Positions 16,317-24,325 of a stretch of DNA of 64,000 bases are shown here, piece after piece (position 1 is the stretch's first letter; each line of letters opens with the position of its first letter). Below the pieces are notes generated by a model. The model saw only the letters and a program-made list of their open reading frames with translations, had not been told where the DNA came from and searched no databases. A program made the translations under genes and the position numbers. Location of the stretch: contig NZ_VOQF01000012.1 in assembly GCF_007994985.1 (NCBI RefSeq), positions 62,001 to 126,000 on the forward strand, given 5' to 3'. The DNA comes from Metabacillus litoralis (lineage in GTDB: Bacteria > Bacillota > Bacilli > Bacillales > Bacillaceae).

Positions 16317-16562
16317 TTTTCTATTGCTATAGGTATTTATTTTTTAACGTTTTCAGTGCAAATATTCTTATCTACTCTCAAGATTTAAATCAAGCGTTTG
16401 TTTAAGGCTGGTTTCGTAAACTTTGTAGCTTTTACAATTCCAAGTAAACAGCACTGTATCAAGCATAGTGGCTTCTTTTCTTCAAAGATTAGTACCTTAT
16501 TATCAATAAATAAATGTTTCAACTGAAAAATAGGGCAATTAGCAACATTTTTTTAGAAATGT
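16317..16562. other. Intergenic region, no gene seen
   Basis: The stretch between the repeat element and the ABC ATPase stop is AT-rich and carries no supported ORF. It contains the second copy of the roughly 20-base motif gtttcgtaaactttgtagct (16411-16430), first seen at 12551. Confidence 0.4.
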
Positions 16563-17285
16563 TTAAAGAACCTTACTTAAAAAGGCCTTTGTTCGTTCTT
16601 GCTGAGGGTTATCAAATAGCTCGCTTGGGACGTTTTCTTCTACTATATATCCACCATCCATGAAAAGAACTCGATCACCTACTTCTTTTGCAAAGCCCAT
16701 CTCATGAGTAACCACAACCATTGTCATTCCCTCTTTTGCGAGCTGCTTCATTACTTCAAGAACTTCTCCTACCATTTCTGGATCAAGAGCAGATGTTGGT
16801 TCATCAAATAGCATAATTTTCGGTTCCATAGCTAGTGCTCTGGCAATCGCTACTCTTTGCTTTTGACCACCAGATAAGGAGCTTGGATAGGCCTTTGCTT
16901 TTTCAGCTAATCCAACCTTTTGTAGTAGCTTCATTCCTCTATCTTTAGCTTGTTCTTCACTTAGCTTTTTTACCTTCATTGGAGCCAAGATGATATTTTC
17001 AAGTACCGTTTTATGAGGAAATAGGTTAAATTGTTGAAAAACCATTCCCACATCTTCACGAATTTTATTAAGATCAGTTTTTTTATCTGTTAAATCAACA
17101 CCATCAATCAAAACTTGTCCACCTGTTGTTGATTCAAGTAAATTTAAACAGCGTAAAAAGGTTGATTTTCCAGAGCCTGAAGGACCAATAACAACAACAA
17201 CCTCTTGCGGCTTAATTGTTGCATTAATATCTTTTAGTACCTGATTTTCACCAAATGATTTCTTTAATTGTTTTACCGTAATCAT
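16563..17285 (-). CDS. Polar amino-acid ABC importer, ATP-binding protein
   Basis: A 240-residue cytoplasmic ATPase of the GlnQ/ArtM/TcyN family. It shows Walker [10 protein letters not shown] (residues 33-41), Q-loop [11 protein letters not shown], signature LSGGQKQR, Walker [13 protein letters not shown] and the H-loop VVTHEMGFA, so it should be active. Its start codon overlaps the permease stop by four bases (ATGA), showing translational coupling. Together with the permease and the lipoprotein at 18128 it forms one importer for a polar or basic amino acid, probably arginine-type like B. subtilis ArtPQR. The substrate cannot be fixed from sequence alone. Confidence 0.88.
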   Translation of the reverse strand: MITVKQLKKSFGENQVLKDINATIKPQEVVVVIGPSGSGKSTFLRCLNLLESTTGGQVLIDGVDLTDKKTDLNKIREDVGMVFQQFNLFPHKTVLENIILAPMKVKKLSEEQAKDRGMKLLQKVGLAEKAKAYPSSLSGGQKQRVAIARALAMEPKIMLFDEPTSALDPEMVGEVLEVMKQLAKEGMTMVVVTHEMGFAKEVGDRVLFMDGGYIVEENVPSELFDNPQQERTKAFLSKVL

Positions 17286-17938
17286 TCCGTCGTCAACCTT
17301 CTTTCAAGTTTATTAAGTAGGAAGCTTAGCGATAATGTTAAAATTAAATAAATAAGGGCAACAGTTAAGTATGGCTCCCAAACACGATAGTATTGAGTTG
17401 ACATGGCTCTTCCCCAGTACATAATCTCTGGAGCTGCTACAACAGCTGCTAAAGATGACTCTTTTATTAACACGATAAACTCATTCCCAAACGGAGGAAT
17501 CATTCGCTTAAAAGCTTGTGGTAAGATAACATGTGTCATCGCTTGAACATGATTCATTCCAAGTGATCTCGCTGCCTCCATTTGACCACGATCAATGGAT
17601 TGAATTCCCCCTCTAAAGATTTCAGCAATATATGCTGCAGCATTTAATGAAAGAGCTATAATAGCTGCTGCTATCCCATTTGTTTGACCAGTAAAAAGTG
17701 GTACAACCCCAAAATGAATTAATAGTATTTGCACAAATAAAGGTGTACCTCTAAAGAACGTAATATACATTCTAAAAGGAAGCGCTAGCAATTTATTGTT
17801 CATCATTTTCCCAAGTCCAATACCAAGACCAAGAAGAGTTCCAATTAGAATCCCACCGAGAGATAAGCCAATTGTTAACAAAGTTCCCTTTAATAAAAAT
17901 GGCGCATATTCAACAATAATATCAAACCTAAAATCCAT
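17282..17938 (-). CDS. Polar amino-acid ABC importer, permease
   Basis: A 218-residue inner-membrane permease of the HisMQ family with about five helices. The EAA loop that docks the ATPase is clear ([22 protein letters not shown], about residues 142-163). It starts at ATG with AGGAGG upstream and couples to the ATPase by a 4-bp overlap. A terminator-like hairpin and a second 19-bp perfect hairpin lie between it and the binding-protein gene, so less permease than binding protein is likely to be made. A single permease gene implies a homodimer in the membrane. Confidence 0.88.
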   Translation of the reverse strand: MDFRFDIIVEYAPFLLKGTLLTIGLSLGGILIGTLLGLGIGLGKMMNNKLLALPFRMYITFFRGTPLFVQILLIHFGVVPLFTGQTNGIAAAIIALSLNAAAYIAEIFRGGIQSIDRGQMEAARSLGMNHVQAMTHVILPQAFKRMIPPFGNEFIVLIKESSLAAVVAAPEIMYWGRAMSTQYYRVWEPYLTVALIYLILTLSLSFLLNKLERRLTTE

Positions 17939-18003
17939 TTATATTCCTCCTAAACAAAAGCATATAAGCGCCCTGGTCAGCATCAATTTTTCTTTGTTAA
18001 TTA

Positions 18004-18054
18004 CTTTTTTCATAAAATAATACCTAGCGTAAAAATATTATTTTATGAAAAAAG
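18004..18054. other. Perfect 19-bp stem-loop in the ABC operon
   Basis: The arms cttttttcataaaataata and its exact complement enclose a 13-base loop. The hairpin is long, AT-rich and perfect, but lacks a following U-run, so it is more likely an mRNA stability or processing element than a terminator. Confidence 0.55.
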
Positions 18055-18074
18055 CCTTCATGAAACACTTCTCT

Positions 18075-18117
18075 AAAAAGGAAAAATTGCGTATCACTAC
18101 TATTCTAGTGGTACGCA
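18075..18117 (-). terminator. Partial terminator after the binding-protein gene
   Basis: On the minus strand TGCGTACCACTA pairs with AGTAGTGATACGCA (two mismatches/wobbles), and AATTTTTCCTTTTT follows. It sits 11 bases beyond the lipoprotein stop and inside the operon, as is common where the binding protein is needed in excess. Confidence 0.65.
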
Positions 18118-18127
18118 AAGTTTTCAT

Positions 18128-18952
18128 TTATTGTTGTGCTTTTAAATTCTCTACATCTGGCTCAGAACCAAACCATTCAGTATAAATTTCAGCATATTTG
18201 CCATTGTCTAATACTGTATTGATTGCTTCATCAAAATCAGCTTTTAGCTCACTACCTTTAGGAAACATCAAACCATAATATTCTGCAGCAAAGCTATCCG
18301 CATCTTCAATAACAACTAACTTTTGATCTGGGTTATTTTTTACATATTCTTCAACAACCGTGTTATCAGCAACTACAGCATCTGCTCCACCACTAGTAAG
18401 CTCCATAATTGCTAAGTTATTATTTTCAAACTTTTTAATATTTGAACTGTTTTTTCCTAATAATTCATCCACAGCTTCTTGACCTGTAGTACCAGCTTGA
18501 ACGGCAACAACTTTATCTTTTAAATCCTCAGCCGATTCAATATCACTACCCTCTGGTACAAGAATTTTATTTGTAGATAAGAAATAAGGTGAAGTGAAGT
18601 CGTACGTTTGCTTACGATCATCATTAATCGTAATAGCCGATACAGCAAAGTCTGCAATTTCATCTTTAATTTCTACGAAAATTGGATCCCATCCAACATT
18701 GACTATTTCAACTTCATATCCAGCTTCCTTAGCAACTGCTTCAACGAAATCAACATCAAATCCAACAATTTCACCCTTGTCCATGTACTCAAAAGGTGCA
18801 TAAGCAGCATCTGTAACAACTCTTAGCTTTTCTTTTTTCTCTGTTTCACCCGCTCCATCACCTTCACCACTAGAAGAACTCTGACTTGATCCACATGCAG
18901 CCAAAGCAAAAGTAAACGTCAACACCATCAACATCATTAATAATTTTTTCAT
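18128..18952 (-). CDS. Polar (probably basic) amino-acid ABC importer, substrate-binding lipoprotein
   Basis: A 274-residue membrane-anchored solute receptor of family SBP_bac_3. It has a lipoprotein signal with lipobox LAAC (Cys about residue 20), a Ser/Gly/Glu linker, then the typical start LRVVTDAAYAPFEYMDKGEIVGFDVDFVEAVAKE. The arginine-type ligand contact region SAITINDDRKQTYDFTSPYF is present. The combination resembles ArtP and other basic amino-acid receptors more than glutamine receptors, but this is inference. It is the first gene of a three-gene operon and has AAGGGGG upstream of ATG. A TATAAT lies about 30 bases before the start. Confidence 0.88.
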   Translation of the reverse strand: MKKLLMMLMVLTFTFALAACGSSQSSSSGEGDGAGETEKKEKLRVVTDAAYAPFEYMDKGEIVGFDVDFVEAVAKEAGYEVEIVNVGWDPIFVEIKDEIADFAVSAITINDDRKQTYDFTSPYFLSTNKILVPEGSDIESAEDLKDKVVAVQAGTTGQEAVDELLGKNSSNIKKFENNNLAIMELTSGGADAVVADNTVVEEYVKNNPDQKLVVIEDADSFAAEYYGLMFPKGSELKADFDEAINTVLDNGKYAEIYTEWFGSEPDVENLKAQQ

Positions 18953-19366
18953 CTTTTAAATCCCCCTTTAGTTCATTATAATGCAAAAATTCTGATATTT
19001 GTCTTTGTATTTTAAGTAGCTCTTATTTTTATAGATCTACTAATTAACTGGACTAGAAAACTATGTATGAAGTATATCAGAATATGAATTATAATACAAT
19101 AATATGTATAAATAACTTTTATTAGAATAGAATTAATTTTCTATTAATAATAAGATATTTACTATATATCTAATATAATCCAGGATATTTAAATTTATTT
19201 CAATTGTATCGGTACATAATCTCACATTAATAAATTATAACGTTAAGTTTTTAGTACTTATAAAATTACTTATATTTATTCATCTTTTCTTTGGATATTC
19301 CTTTTATTTTTTAATGTTGAATCAAATTTCATAGCGACAATTGCACCTGTATAAAAAACTACACAA
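18953..19366. other. AT-rich upstream region of the amino-acid ABC operon
   Basis: These 410 bases contain a TATAAT close to the lipoprotein gene (about 30 bases upstream, weak -35) and otherwise only very AT-rich sequence. I see no ORF, T-box or riboswitch. Repeat copy B begins at its right edge. Confidence 0.5.
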
Positions 19367-19710
19367 AGAGCCTGGGACATAATTAAAGAAATCATACAGA
19401 AAGTCGAATTAATCTAAATCAGTTAAGATGAAAGAAACAAGTTCGTTCCATTGCGCTGCAGACACTCGCTTTCCACGGGGAGGAAGCTGAGCCTCCTCGG
19501 CAAGCCTGCGGGGTCTCAGCCTTTCCTCTATTCCCGTAGGTGCCCGAGTGTCTTCCGCTCCATTCCACTAGCTCTTAAAAATAGTATACAAAATTAAAAA
19601 ATCTATTGAAAATGCAAATAAAAACCCGAACTATTAGGCGAAAGATTACTTGAAATATCACCTAATAATTCGGGTTTTTCATTAGCTTAAATACTTATGT
19701 CCCAGCCTCT
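19367..19710 (+). repeat. Dispersed intergenic repeat, copy B (most complete)
   Basis: This is the best preserved of the three copies. The left end agagcctgggacataa and right end ttatgtcccagcctct are 16-bp inverted repeats with one mismatch. The interior has the same GC-rich foldable block as copy A and, at the right, the hairpin acccgaa ... ttcgggt with flanking A- and T-runs. No ORF is seen. The minus-strand permease gene ends 11 bases beyond the right edge, so the element supplies its transcription terminator. Confidence 0.9.
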
Positions 19711-19720
19711 TTTAAAACAA

Positions 19721-20722
19721 TTATTTTAGCTTATAATACGTCAATGCTAGTGCAAAAGCTAGCACTGCCCCTTTTACAATATCCATCGCAAAATAAGGAA
19801 CGGACATCATAACAAGTCCATTTTGTAAAATTCCGATTAATACAGCACCAACAAATGTTCCAAAAGCGTTAGGTTTACCAGCTCCTAGAACGGAAAAACC
19901 GATAAATGCTGCTGCAACTGAATCCATTAAATATGGTCCTCCTGCATTAATTTCCGCTGTCATTACTCGAGAAGCTAAAATAATACCACCAATTGCTGCA
20001 AAGAGCGCTGAAAGTAGATAAGCAGCAACTTTATATTTATTAACAGGAATACCAGATAACCTTGCAGCCTCGATATTTCCACCAATCACATACATATATC
20101 GTCCATGCTTTGTGTACGTAAGGAATATATGAACAACTACAACAATAACAACCATAATAATGATAATCCAAGGAACTTGTCCTAGCTTTTGAAATAGCGG
20201 ACTAATTAATCCTGTTGCAAACGACCCATCAGGCATGACCATATTTTGTGAAACAGTTGCTCCTTTTGTATATGTGAGAGCAATTCCTTGAACGATAAAC
20301 ATGGTTGCAAGTGTAATCAGCATATCAGGAACTTTGAGTTTGATAATAAAAAACGAATTTAATACACCGACTAATAGTGAAGCAACAATTGCTGAGAATA
20401 TAGCGATAAAGGTATTTTGTGAAAACCACACAAACATAGATATAACAATCGCATTAGAAAGTGATGCAACAGATCCTACTGATAAATCAAACCCATTAAC
20501 TGAAAGTGAGATTGTAATTCCTATCGCAATAATGGTCACAATAGAAATGGAACGTAGAATATTTATAAGATTATTTCCTTGAATAAACGCTGGATTTGAT
20601 AATGCGAAAACAGCTACAAGTACAACAATTGTTAAAATTGTTCCATATTTATATAAAAATTGAAAAAGATCAAAAGTATTTTTAGTTGAATTCTTAGCTT
20701 GTACAGGATTTAATTCACTCAT
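19721..20722 (-). CDS. Ribose-type ABC importer, permease (S-box operon)
   Basis: A 333-residue membrane permease of the RbsC/AraH family with 8-10 helices. Family segments are VNGFDLSVGSVASLSNA and NAGGPYLMDSVAAAFIGFSVLGAGKPN. I place the start at ATG 20722, one base after the ATPase stop and preceded by CAGGAGGTAAC; an upstream in-frame start would overlap the ATPase gene. It is the last of three genes (binding protein, ATPase, permease) behind a SAM riboswitch. Substrate: sugar or sugar-like compound by family; methylthioribose or another methionine-salvage compound is inferred from the riboswitch. Confidence 0.9.
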   Translation of the reverse strand: MSELNPVQAKNSTKNTFDLFQFLYKYGTILTIVVLVAVFALSNPAFIQGNNLINILRSISIVTIIAIGITISLSVNGFDLSVGSVASLSNAIVISMFVWFSQNTFIAIFSAIVASLLVGVLNSFFIIKLKVPDMLITLATMFIVQGIALTYTKGATVSQNMVMPDGSFATGLISPLFQKLGQVPWIIIIMVVIVVVVHIFLTYTKHGRYMYVIGGNIEAARLSGIPVNKYKVAAYLLSALFAAIGGIILASRVMTAEINAGGPYLMDSVAAAFIGFSVLGAGKPNAFGTFVGAVLIGILQNGLVMMSVPYFAMDIVKGAVLAFALALTYYKLK

Positions 20723-20723
20723 C

Positions 20724-22226
20724 CTAGTTACCTCCTGTTGAATAATATAGTAAATCTGCTTCTTTGGTATCACTAGTATCAAGCTCTTTTACAGCCCTAC
20801 CATCGTATAATACATACACACGATTTGTTATACCGATTATTTCAGCAAGCTCTGATGATGCATAAATAATCGCTTTTCCTCTACTAGCAAGCTCACAAAT
20901 TAATTCGAATATATCTTTTTTCGCTCCAACATCGACACCTTTTGTTGGCTCATCAAAGATATACACCTCTGCATCTGCTATTAACCATTTACCAATCGCA
21001 ATTTTTTGCTGATTTCCACCTGATAGGTTTTTAACAATTGCTTCCTCAGATGGAGTTTTAACACCAAGACTTTCAATTACCTGCACCGCACGTTGTTTTT
21101 CTGCTTTTCGATTCAAGAAGCTGAACGGTCTTGTAAAAGCACCTAAATTTGCTGCCGTTAAATTAGTCACAACAGATTCGTGTACAAGTATTCCTTCTTT
21201 TCTTCTTTCCTCTGGAACTAATGCTATTCCTTGTTTAACTGCATGATAAGGAGATGTTAGTGTTAACTTCTTTCCATGCAGCTTCACTTCACCTGATGTG
21301 ATTTTTGTTTCGCCAAAAAGAGCTTTGCATAATTCTGTTTTCCCAGCTCCAACTAACCCAGCAATGCCAACTATTTCACCTTTACGAACTGTCATGGACA
21401 CTTTTGATAGTTTATCAGCATCATGAAGGTTACTCACTTCATAAATTACTTCACCACAATCAGAAGCTTTTTCAGGAAATTGTTCCTCAAGCTCTCTTCC
21501 AAGCATGTTTTCAACGACTTTGTTTTGTGTTGTATGTTTAATCAGCTCATGTGTAACAAGCTTGCCATTTCTCATGATTGTAATTTCCTCACAAACCTCA
21601 AAAATTTCTGGAAGTCTGTGTGAAATAAAAACAATGCCAACATTCTTGTCCTTTAATTCTTTCACAATTCTAAAAAGCTCTTTCGTTTCCGAATAGCTAA
21701 GAGGTGCGGTTGGTTCGTCCAAAATTAAAAACTTACAATCTGTTGATACTGTTCTAGCAATCAGTACCATTTGCTTCTCTGCTAGCGTTAACTCACTTAC
21801 TAGTTTTTTAGAAGAAACATTTATATTTAAAGTTTTTAGGATGTCTGTAGCTTGTTTATGCAGCACTTTCCAATTAATAAACTGCTTTTTCCCCATACCA
21901 TTAACTGTACTTGAAAGCATAATGTTTTCACCCACTGTTAAATAGGGAATTAACGCAGTATCTACTTCTTGATGAACAATTTGTATTCCATTTACTAATG
22001 CATCCTTTGGTGAACGAATACTCGTTTTCTTACTATCTAGCAAAATATCACCTGTATAGTGATCATAAGCTCCTGATAACACTTTCATTAATGTTGATTT
22101 ACCTGCACCATTGGCTCCAATCAGTGCATGAGTTGTTCCACTCTTCATCGTAAAATCCACACTATCTAATGCTTTTACACCGGGGAATTCAATTGAGATA
22201 TTAGTCATTTTTAAAACGGATTGCAT
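20724..22226 (-). CDS. Ribose-type ABC importer, double ATPase (S-box operon)
   Basis: A 500-residue fused ATPase of the RbsA/MglA family. The first half has Walker A GANGAGKST and Walker B FLILDEPTAPL with the usual degenerate signature (ELTLAEKQ). The second half has GLVGAGKTE as degenerate Walker A, the strong signature NLSGGNQQK and VYIFDEPTKGVDVG. Length and domain order are normal for the family. It starts at ATG with GGAGG upstream. An internal terminator-like hairpin at 22338 separates it from the binding-protein gene. The permease gene follows after one base. Confidence 0.92.
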   Translation of the reverse strand: MQSVLKMTNISIEFPGVKALDSVDFTMKSGTTHALIGANGAGKSTLMKVLSGAYDHYTGDILLDSKKTSIRSPKDALVNGIQIVHQEVDTALIPYLTVGENIMLSSTVNGMGKKQFINWKVLHKQATDILKTLNINVSSKKLVSELTLAEKQMVLIARTVSTDCKFLILDEPTAPLSYSETKELFRIVKELKDKNVGIVFISHRLPEIFEVCEEITIMRNGKLVTHELIKHTTQNKVVENMLGRELEEQFPEKASDCGEVIYEVSNLHDADKLSKVSMTVRKGEIVGIAGLVGAGKTELCKALFGETKITSGEVKLHGKKLTLTSPYHAVKQGIALVPEERRKEGILVHESVVTNLTAANLGAFTRPFSFLNRKAEKQRAVQVIESLGVKTPSEEAIVKNLSGGNQQKIAIGKWLIADAEVYIFDEPTKGVDVGAKKDIFELICELASRGKAIIYASSELAEIIGITNRVYVLYDGRAVKELDTSDTKEADLLYYSTGGN

Positions 22227-22324
22227 TTAGTTGTTCCTCCTCTCTATTTTTAAAAGCAGTATTTTTGATTATTTAGCAAAATTTTCTTTCACATGGAATT
22301 GGTTAATGAGGGGGTTCATATACA

Positions 22325-22376
22325 TTTGAGGAATAAAAGGTAACACTCTCTATAAGAAATAGAGAGTGTTACCTTC
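22325..22376 (-). terminator. Internal terminator between binding protein and ATPase genes
   Basis: On the minus strand AAGGTAACACTCTCTA pairs with TAGAGAGTGTTACCTT around a short loop, followed by TTATTCCTC. The stem is long and perfect; the U-run is poor, so partial read-through is likely. Confidence 0.65.
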
Positions 22377-22395
22377 GTTTTCTACTTCAAAAACT

Positions 22396-23520
22396 TTATT
22401 TTTTATAATATTCTTTTAACGTTTTCATCCACTCTTCTTCAAATGCAGTAGATTGTCCCCAGCCTTCAATTGTATCTGCTAGGTTTACCATGTTAATTGG
22501 TTCACTAGATTGTAATAATGCTTCTTGAGAAATTAATGAAGCTTCTAAATTATAAGTTGGCGGTGTTTCTTCACCAGCTAATTTTTTTGCTAGTAATCTC
22601 ATATCAACAGCTCCAATTAACTTCGGATCAACTGCTGCTGTATATTTCCAAGAGCTTTCTTCTGTTTGAATTTCTTGAAGATCTGCATTGGAAACATCAA
22701 TACCGTAGATTTTAATTTCATCTCGACCAGCTTCCTTAATCGCACGTGCTGCACCAATTGCAAATGCATCCCATGTTGCAAAAATCGCATCAATTTCACC
22801 TTTAGGATGTTTGTTAAGCATAGAAGCTACAGCATTTTGTGTTTGAACAGATGTATCCTCAGCTGCCACACCAAATCTCTCAATCTCTTTAATACCTGGG
22901 TTATTATCTAAAATTTCTTGATACACTTTATTTCTTCTTACCATTGGAGGAAATCCATCTACCCAAAGATACGCTATTTTAGCCTCACCATTAAAATCCT
23001 TCACCAACTGATCTAACGCTAGCTTTGCAAGTGCTTCATCATCCTGTGAAGTTAATGTTACACCTTCAATCGTTGATAACTTGTCATTTGAATCAAATGT
23101 AACAACACTTTTACCAGCATCAACTAGCTTTTGCACAGCCTCAACTGTTGCATCATCATCACCATGTGAAATAATAAAACCATCATAATCTTCTGTTAAT
23201 CCTTGTGCAATCGCATCATGGAACTTCGCTGTATCACCGTTTGCAGTGAATACATCAACTGTAAAGCCAAGTGCTTCTCCTTCTTCTTTCGCACCAGCTA
23301 AAAATTGTGCTGTATGATCGTCTCCACCAATTTTACGAATAACTTTAATTTTCGCACCTTCACCATTTGCAAAGCGTTCTGGTACATTTTCTAATGAAAC
23401 ATCTGGATTACCTTTAGCTGCTGTTGATTCAGTAGAATCTCCGCTTGAAGAACAGCCTGTAAGTAGTAAAGTAAATGCTAAAATGAAAATAAATGCTGAG
23501 TTGAAAAATTTGTTTTTCAT
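22396..23520 (-). CDS. Ribose-type ABC importer, substrate-binding lipoprotein (S-box operon)
   Basis: A 374-residue membrane-anchored receptor with lipobox LLTGC (Cys about residue 23) and a Peripla_BP_4 (RbsB-like) fold. It is longer than RbsB (about 300 residues). Typical segments are FLAGAKEEGEALGFTVDVF, VTFDSNDKLSTIEGVTLTSQDDEALAKLALDQL and AIFATWDAFAIGAARAIKEAGRDEIKIYGID. It is the first gene of the operon; its start has GGGGAG upstream and lies 55 bases after the S-box terminator. Family and riboswitch together point to a sugar moiety linked to methionine metabolism, such as methylthioribose; autoinducer-2 or ribose are alternatives. Confidence 0.88.
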   Translation of the reverse strand: MKNKFFNSAFIFILAFTLLLTGCSSSGDSTESTAAKGNPDVSLENVPERFANGEGAKIKVIRKIGGDDHTAQFLAGAKEEGEALGFTVDVFTANGDTAKFHDAIAQGLTEDYDGFIISHGDDDATVEAVQKLVDAGKSVVTFDSNDKLSTIEGVTLTSQDDEALAKLALDQLVKDFNGEAKIAYLWVDGFPPMVRRNKVYQEILDNNPGIKEIERFGVAAEDTSVQTQNAVASMLNKHPKGEIDAIFATWDAFAIGAARAIKEAGRDEIKIYGIDVSNADLQEIQTEESSWKYTAAVDPKLIGAVDMRLLAKKLAGEETPPTYNLEASLISQEALLQSSEPINMVNLADTIEGWGQSTAFEEEWMKTLKEYYKK

Positions 23521-23574
23521 GTTAGTTAACTCCCCTTTTTTCTTTTTAAAATTTTTGTTTACTTATAAAGACAT

Positions 23575-23602
23575 CAAAAAACCTCTCTAAGATAGAGAGG
23601 TT
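23575..23602 (-). terminator. S-box expression-platform terminator
   Basis: On the minus strand AACCTCTCTA pairs with TAGAGAGGTT around two bases and is followed by TTTTTG. The 5' arm can alternatively pair with AGAGAGG in the 3' strand of aptamer helix P1, giving the expected antiterminator when SAM is absent. Confidence 0.88.
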
Positions 23603-23625
23603 TCACCGCAAAAATATAGGGATCG

Positions 23626-23742
23626 CCTCTCTTATCTTCCAAAACCAATACGGTTCTGCAGGATTTAGCACCAATTCTAATTTGTATAGAACGGTTGCCG
23701 GGCGTCATCGGGCCAGTCCCTCTGCCACTCTTGATAAGAGAT
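23626..23742 (-). promoter_or_regulatory. SAM-I (S-box) riboswitch
   Basis: The minus strand contains all S-box conserved blocks in order: CTCTTATCAAGAG at the 5' side of P1, AGAGGGACTGGCCCGATGA, GCCCGGCAACC, GGTGCTAAATCCTGCAGA, and GAAGATAAGAG closing P1. SAM binding stabilises P1 and lets the downstream terminator form, so the transporter operon should be expressed when methionine/SAM is scarce. This is direct sequence recognition of a well-characterised class. Confidence 0.95.
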
Positions 23743-23777
23743 TAGTTTATGAATTTAAGTAATTTAACAATATGTTT

Positions 23778-23806
23778 ACTTTAATAGGGTATCGCATTAA
23801 TGTCAA
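23778..23806 (-). promoter_or_regulatory. Promoter of the S-box operon
   Basis: The minus strand reads TTGACA, 17 bases, TAAAGT, placing transcription start near 23771, about 30 bases before the aptamer. Confidence 0.6.
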
Positions 23807-24087
23807 CCACTATTTTTAATTTTCTAACTTATTAATTTTTATTTTTAGATGGAATTCGATGTTGAGAGGTAGGCTTACAGCTTGATGTGTGGCGTTTTTT
23901 GTCGAATGATGGATTAATTGAAAAAGTTGAATGATTATCGTGAAAAGTTGAATGATTATCTCAAATGTTGGCTGCTAATTAAACTATTTATGTGTTGGGA
24001 ATCGTATTTTATAGAACAAACAACAAAGATAACGAAAACAGCTTATATAAAAGAAGGTAAGCATCAAATGAGGCTTACCTGTCCAAA
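23807..24087. other. Intergenic region with a small repeat array
   Basis: The region between the S-box promoter and the small gene at 24088 is AT-rich. Apart from the 21-bp tandem repeats at 23916-23957 I see no element. The plus-strand frame through the repeats (KLNDYREKLNDY) has no SD and is created by the 21-bp period, so I do not call it a gene. Confidence 0.5.
23916..23957 (-). repeat. 21-bp tandem repeat array, two units
   Basis: On the minus strand the units are AATCATTCAACTTT followed by seven variable bases (tcacgat, ttcaatt), then a decayed third unit (aatccatcattcgac). The same 14-base core and 21-bp period occur at 43400-43483. Confidence 0.75.
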
Positions 24088-24213
24088 TTATTTACGTTTT
24101 TGACTCTTCAATTTGTTCATCTCAAGTTCTGCTGCATATTCTTCTTGAGATTTTCCTTGCTTTTGACTTTCTGACTGGATTTTTCTGAATTTGTTATCGT
24201 TTAAGTTTGGCAT
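24088..24213 (-). CDS. Hypothetical small hydrophilic protein, 41 aa
   Basis: An ATG at 24213 with a perfect SD (GGAGGTGGAAAT) opens a 41-codon frame beginning MPNLNDNKFRKIQSESQ and ending in KSQKRK. The product is Lys/Gln/Glu-rich with no hydrophobic core. It resembles the short basic proteins common in Bacillus (some spore-associated), but I cannot assign it to a named family. The SD quality is better than that of most neighbours, so I consider it a real gene. It is on the same strand as the MFS gene to its right but separated by that gene's terminator. Confidence 0.6.
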   Translation of the reverse strand: MPNLNDNKFRKIQSESQKQGKSQEEYAAELEMNKLKSQKRK

Positions 24214-24265
24214 ATTTCCACCTCCTCATTGACCTGGTTATTTTCTACAATTATTTCTCAATTAT

Positions 24266-24316
24266 TCAAAAAAGCATAAGAGCATGGGTTCTACGTAGAC
24301 CCAATTTCTTATGCTT
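24266..24316 (-). terminator. Terminator of the MFS gene at 24326
   Basis: The arms aagcataag and cttatgctt enclose an inner hairpin (tgggtctacgtagaccca-like). On the minus strand TTTTTTGAAT follows. Confidence 0.8.
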
Positions 24317-24325
24317 AATATACTT

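Noticed and set aside
23918-24103. Plus-strand 61-codon frame across the 21-bp repeats
   Set aside because: It has no SD, is built from the repeats (KLNDYREKLNDY) and runs into the 41-aa gene on the other strand.
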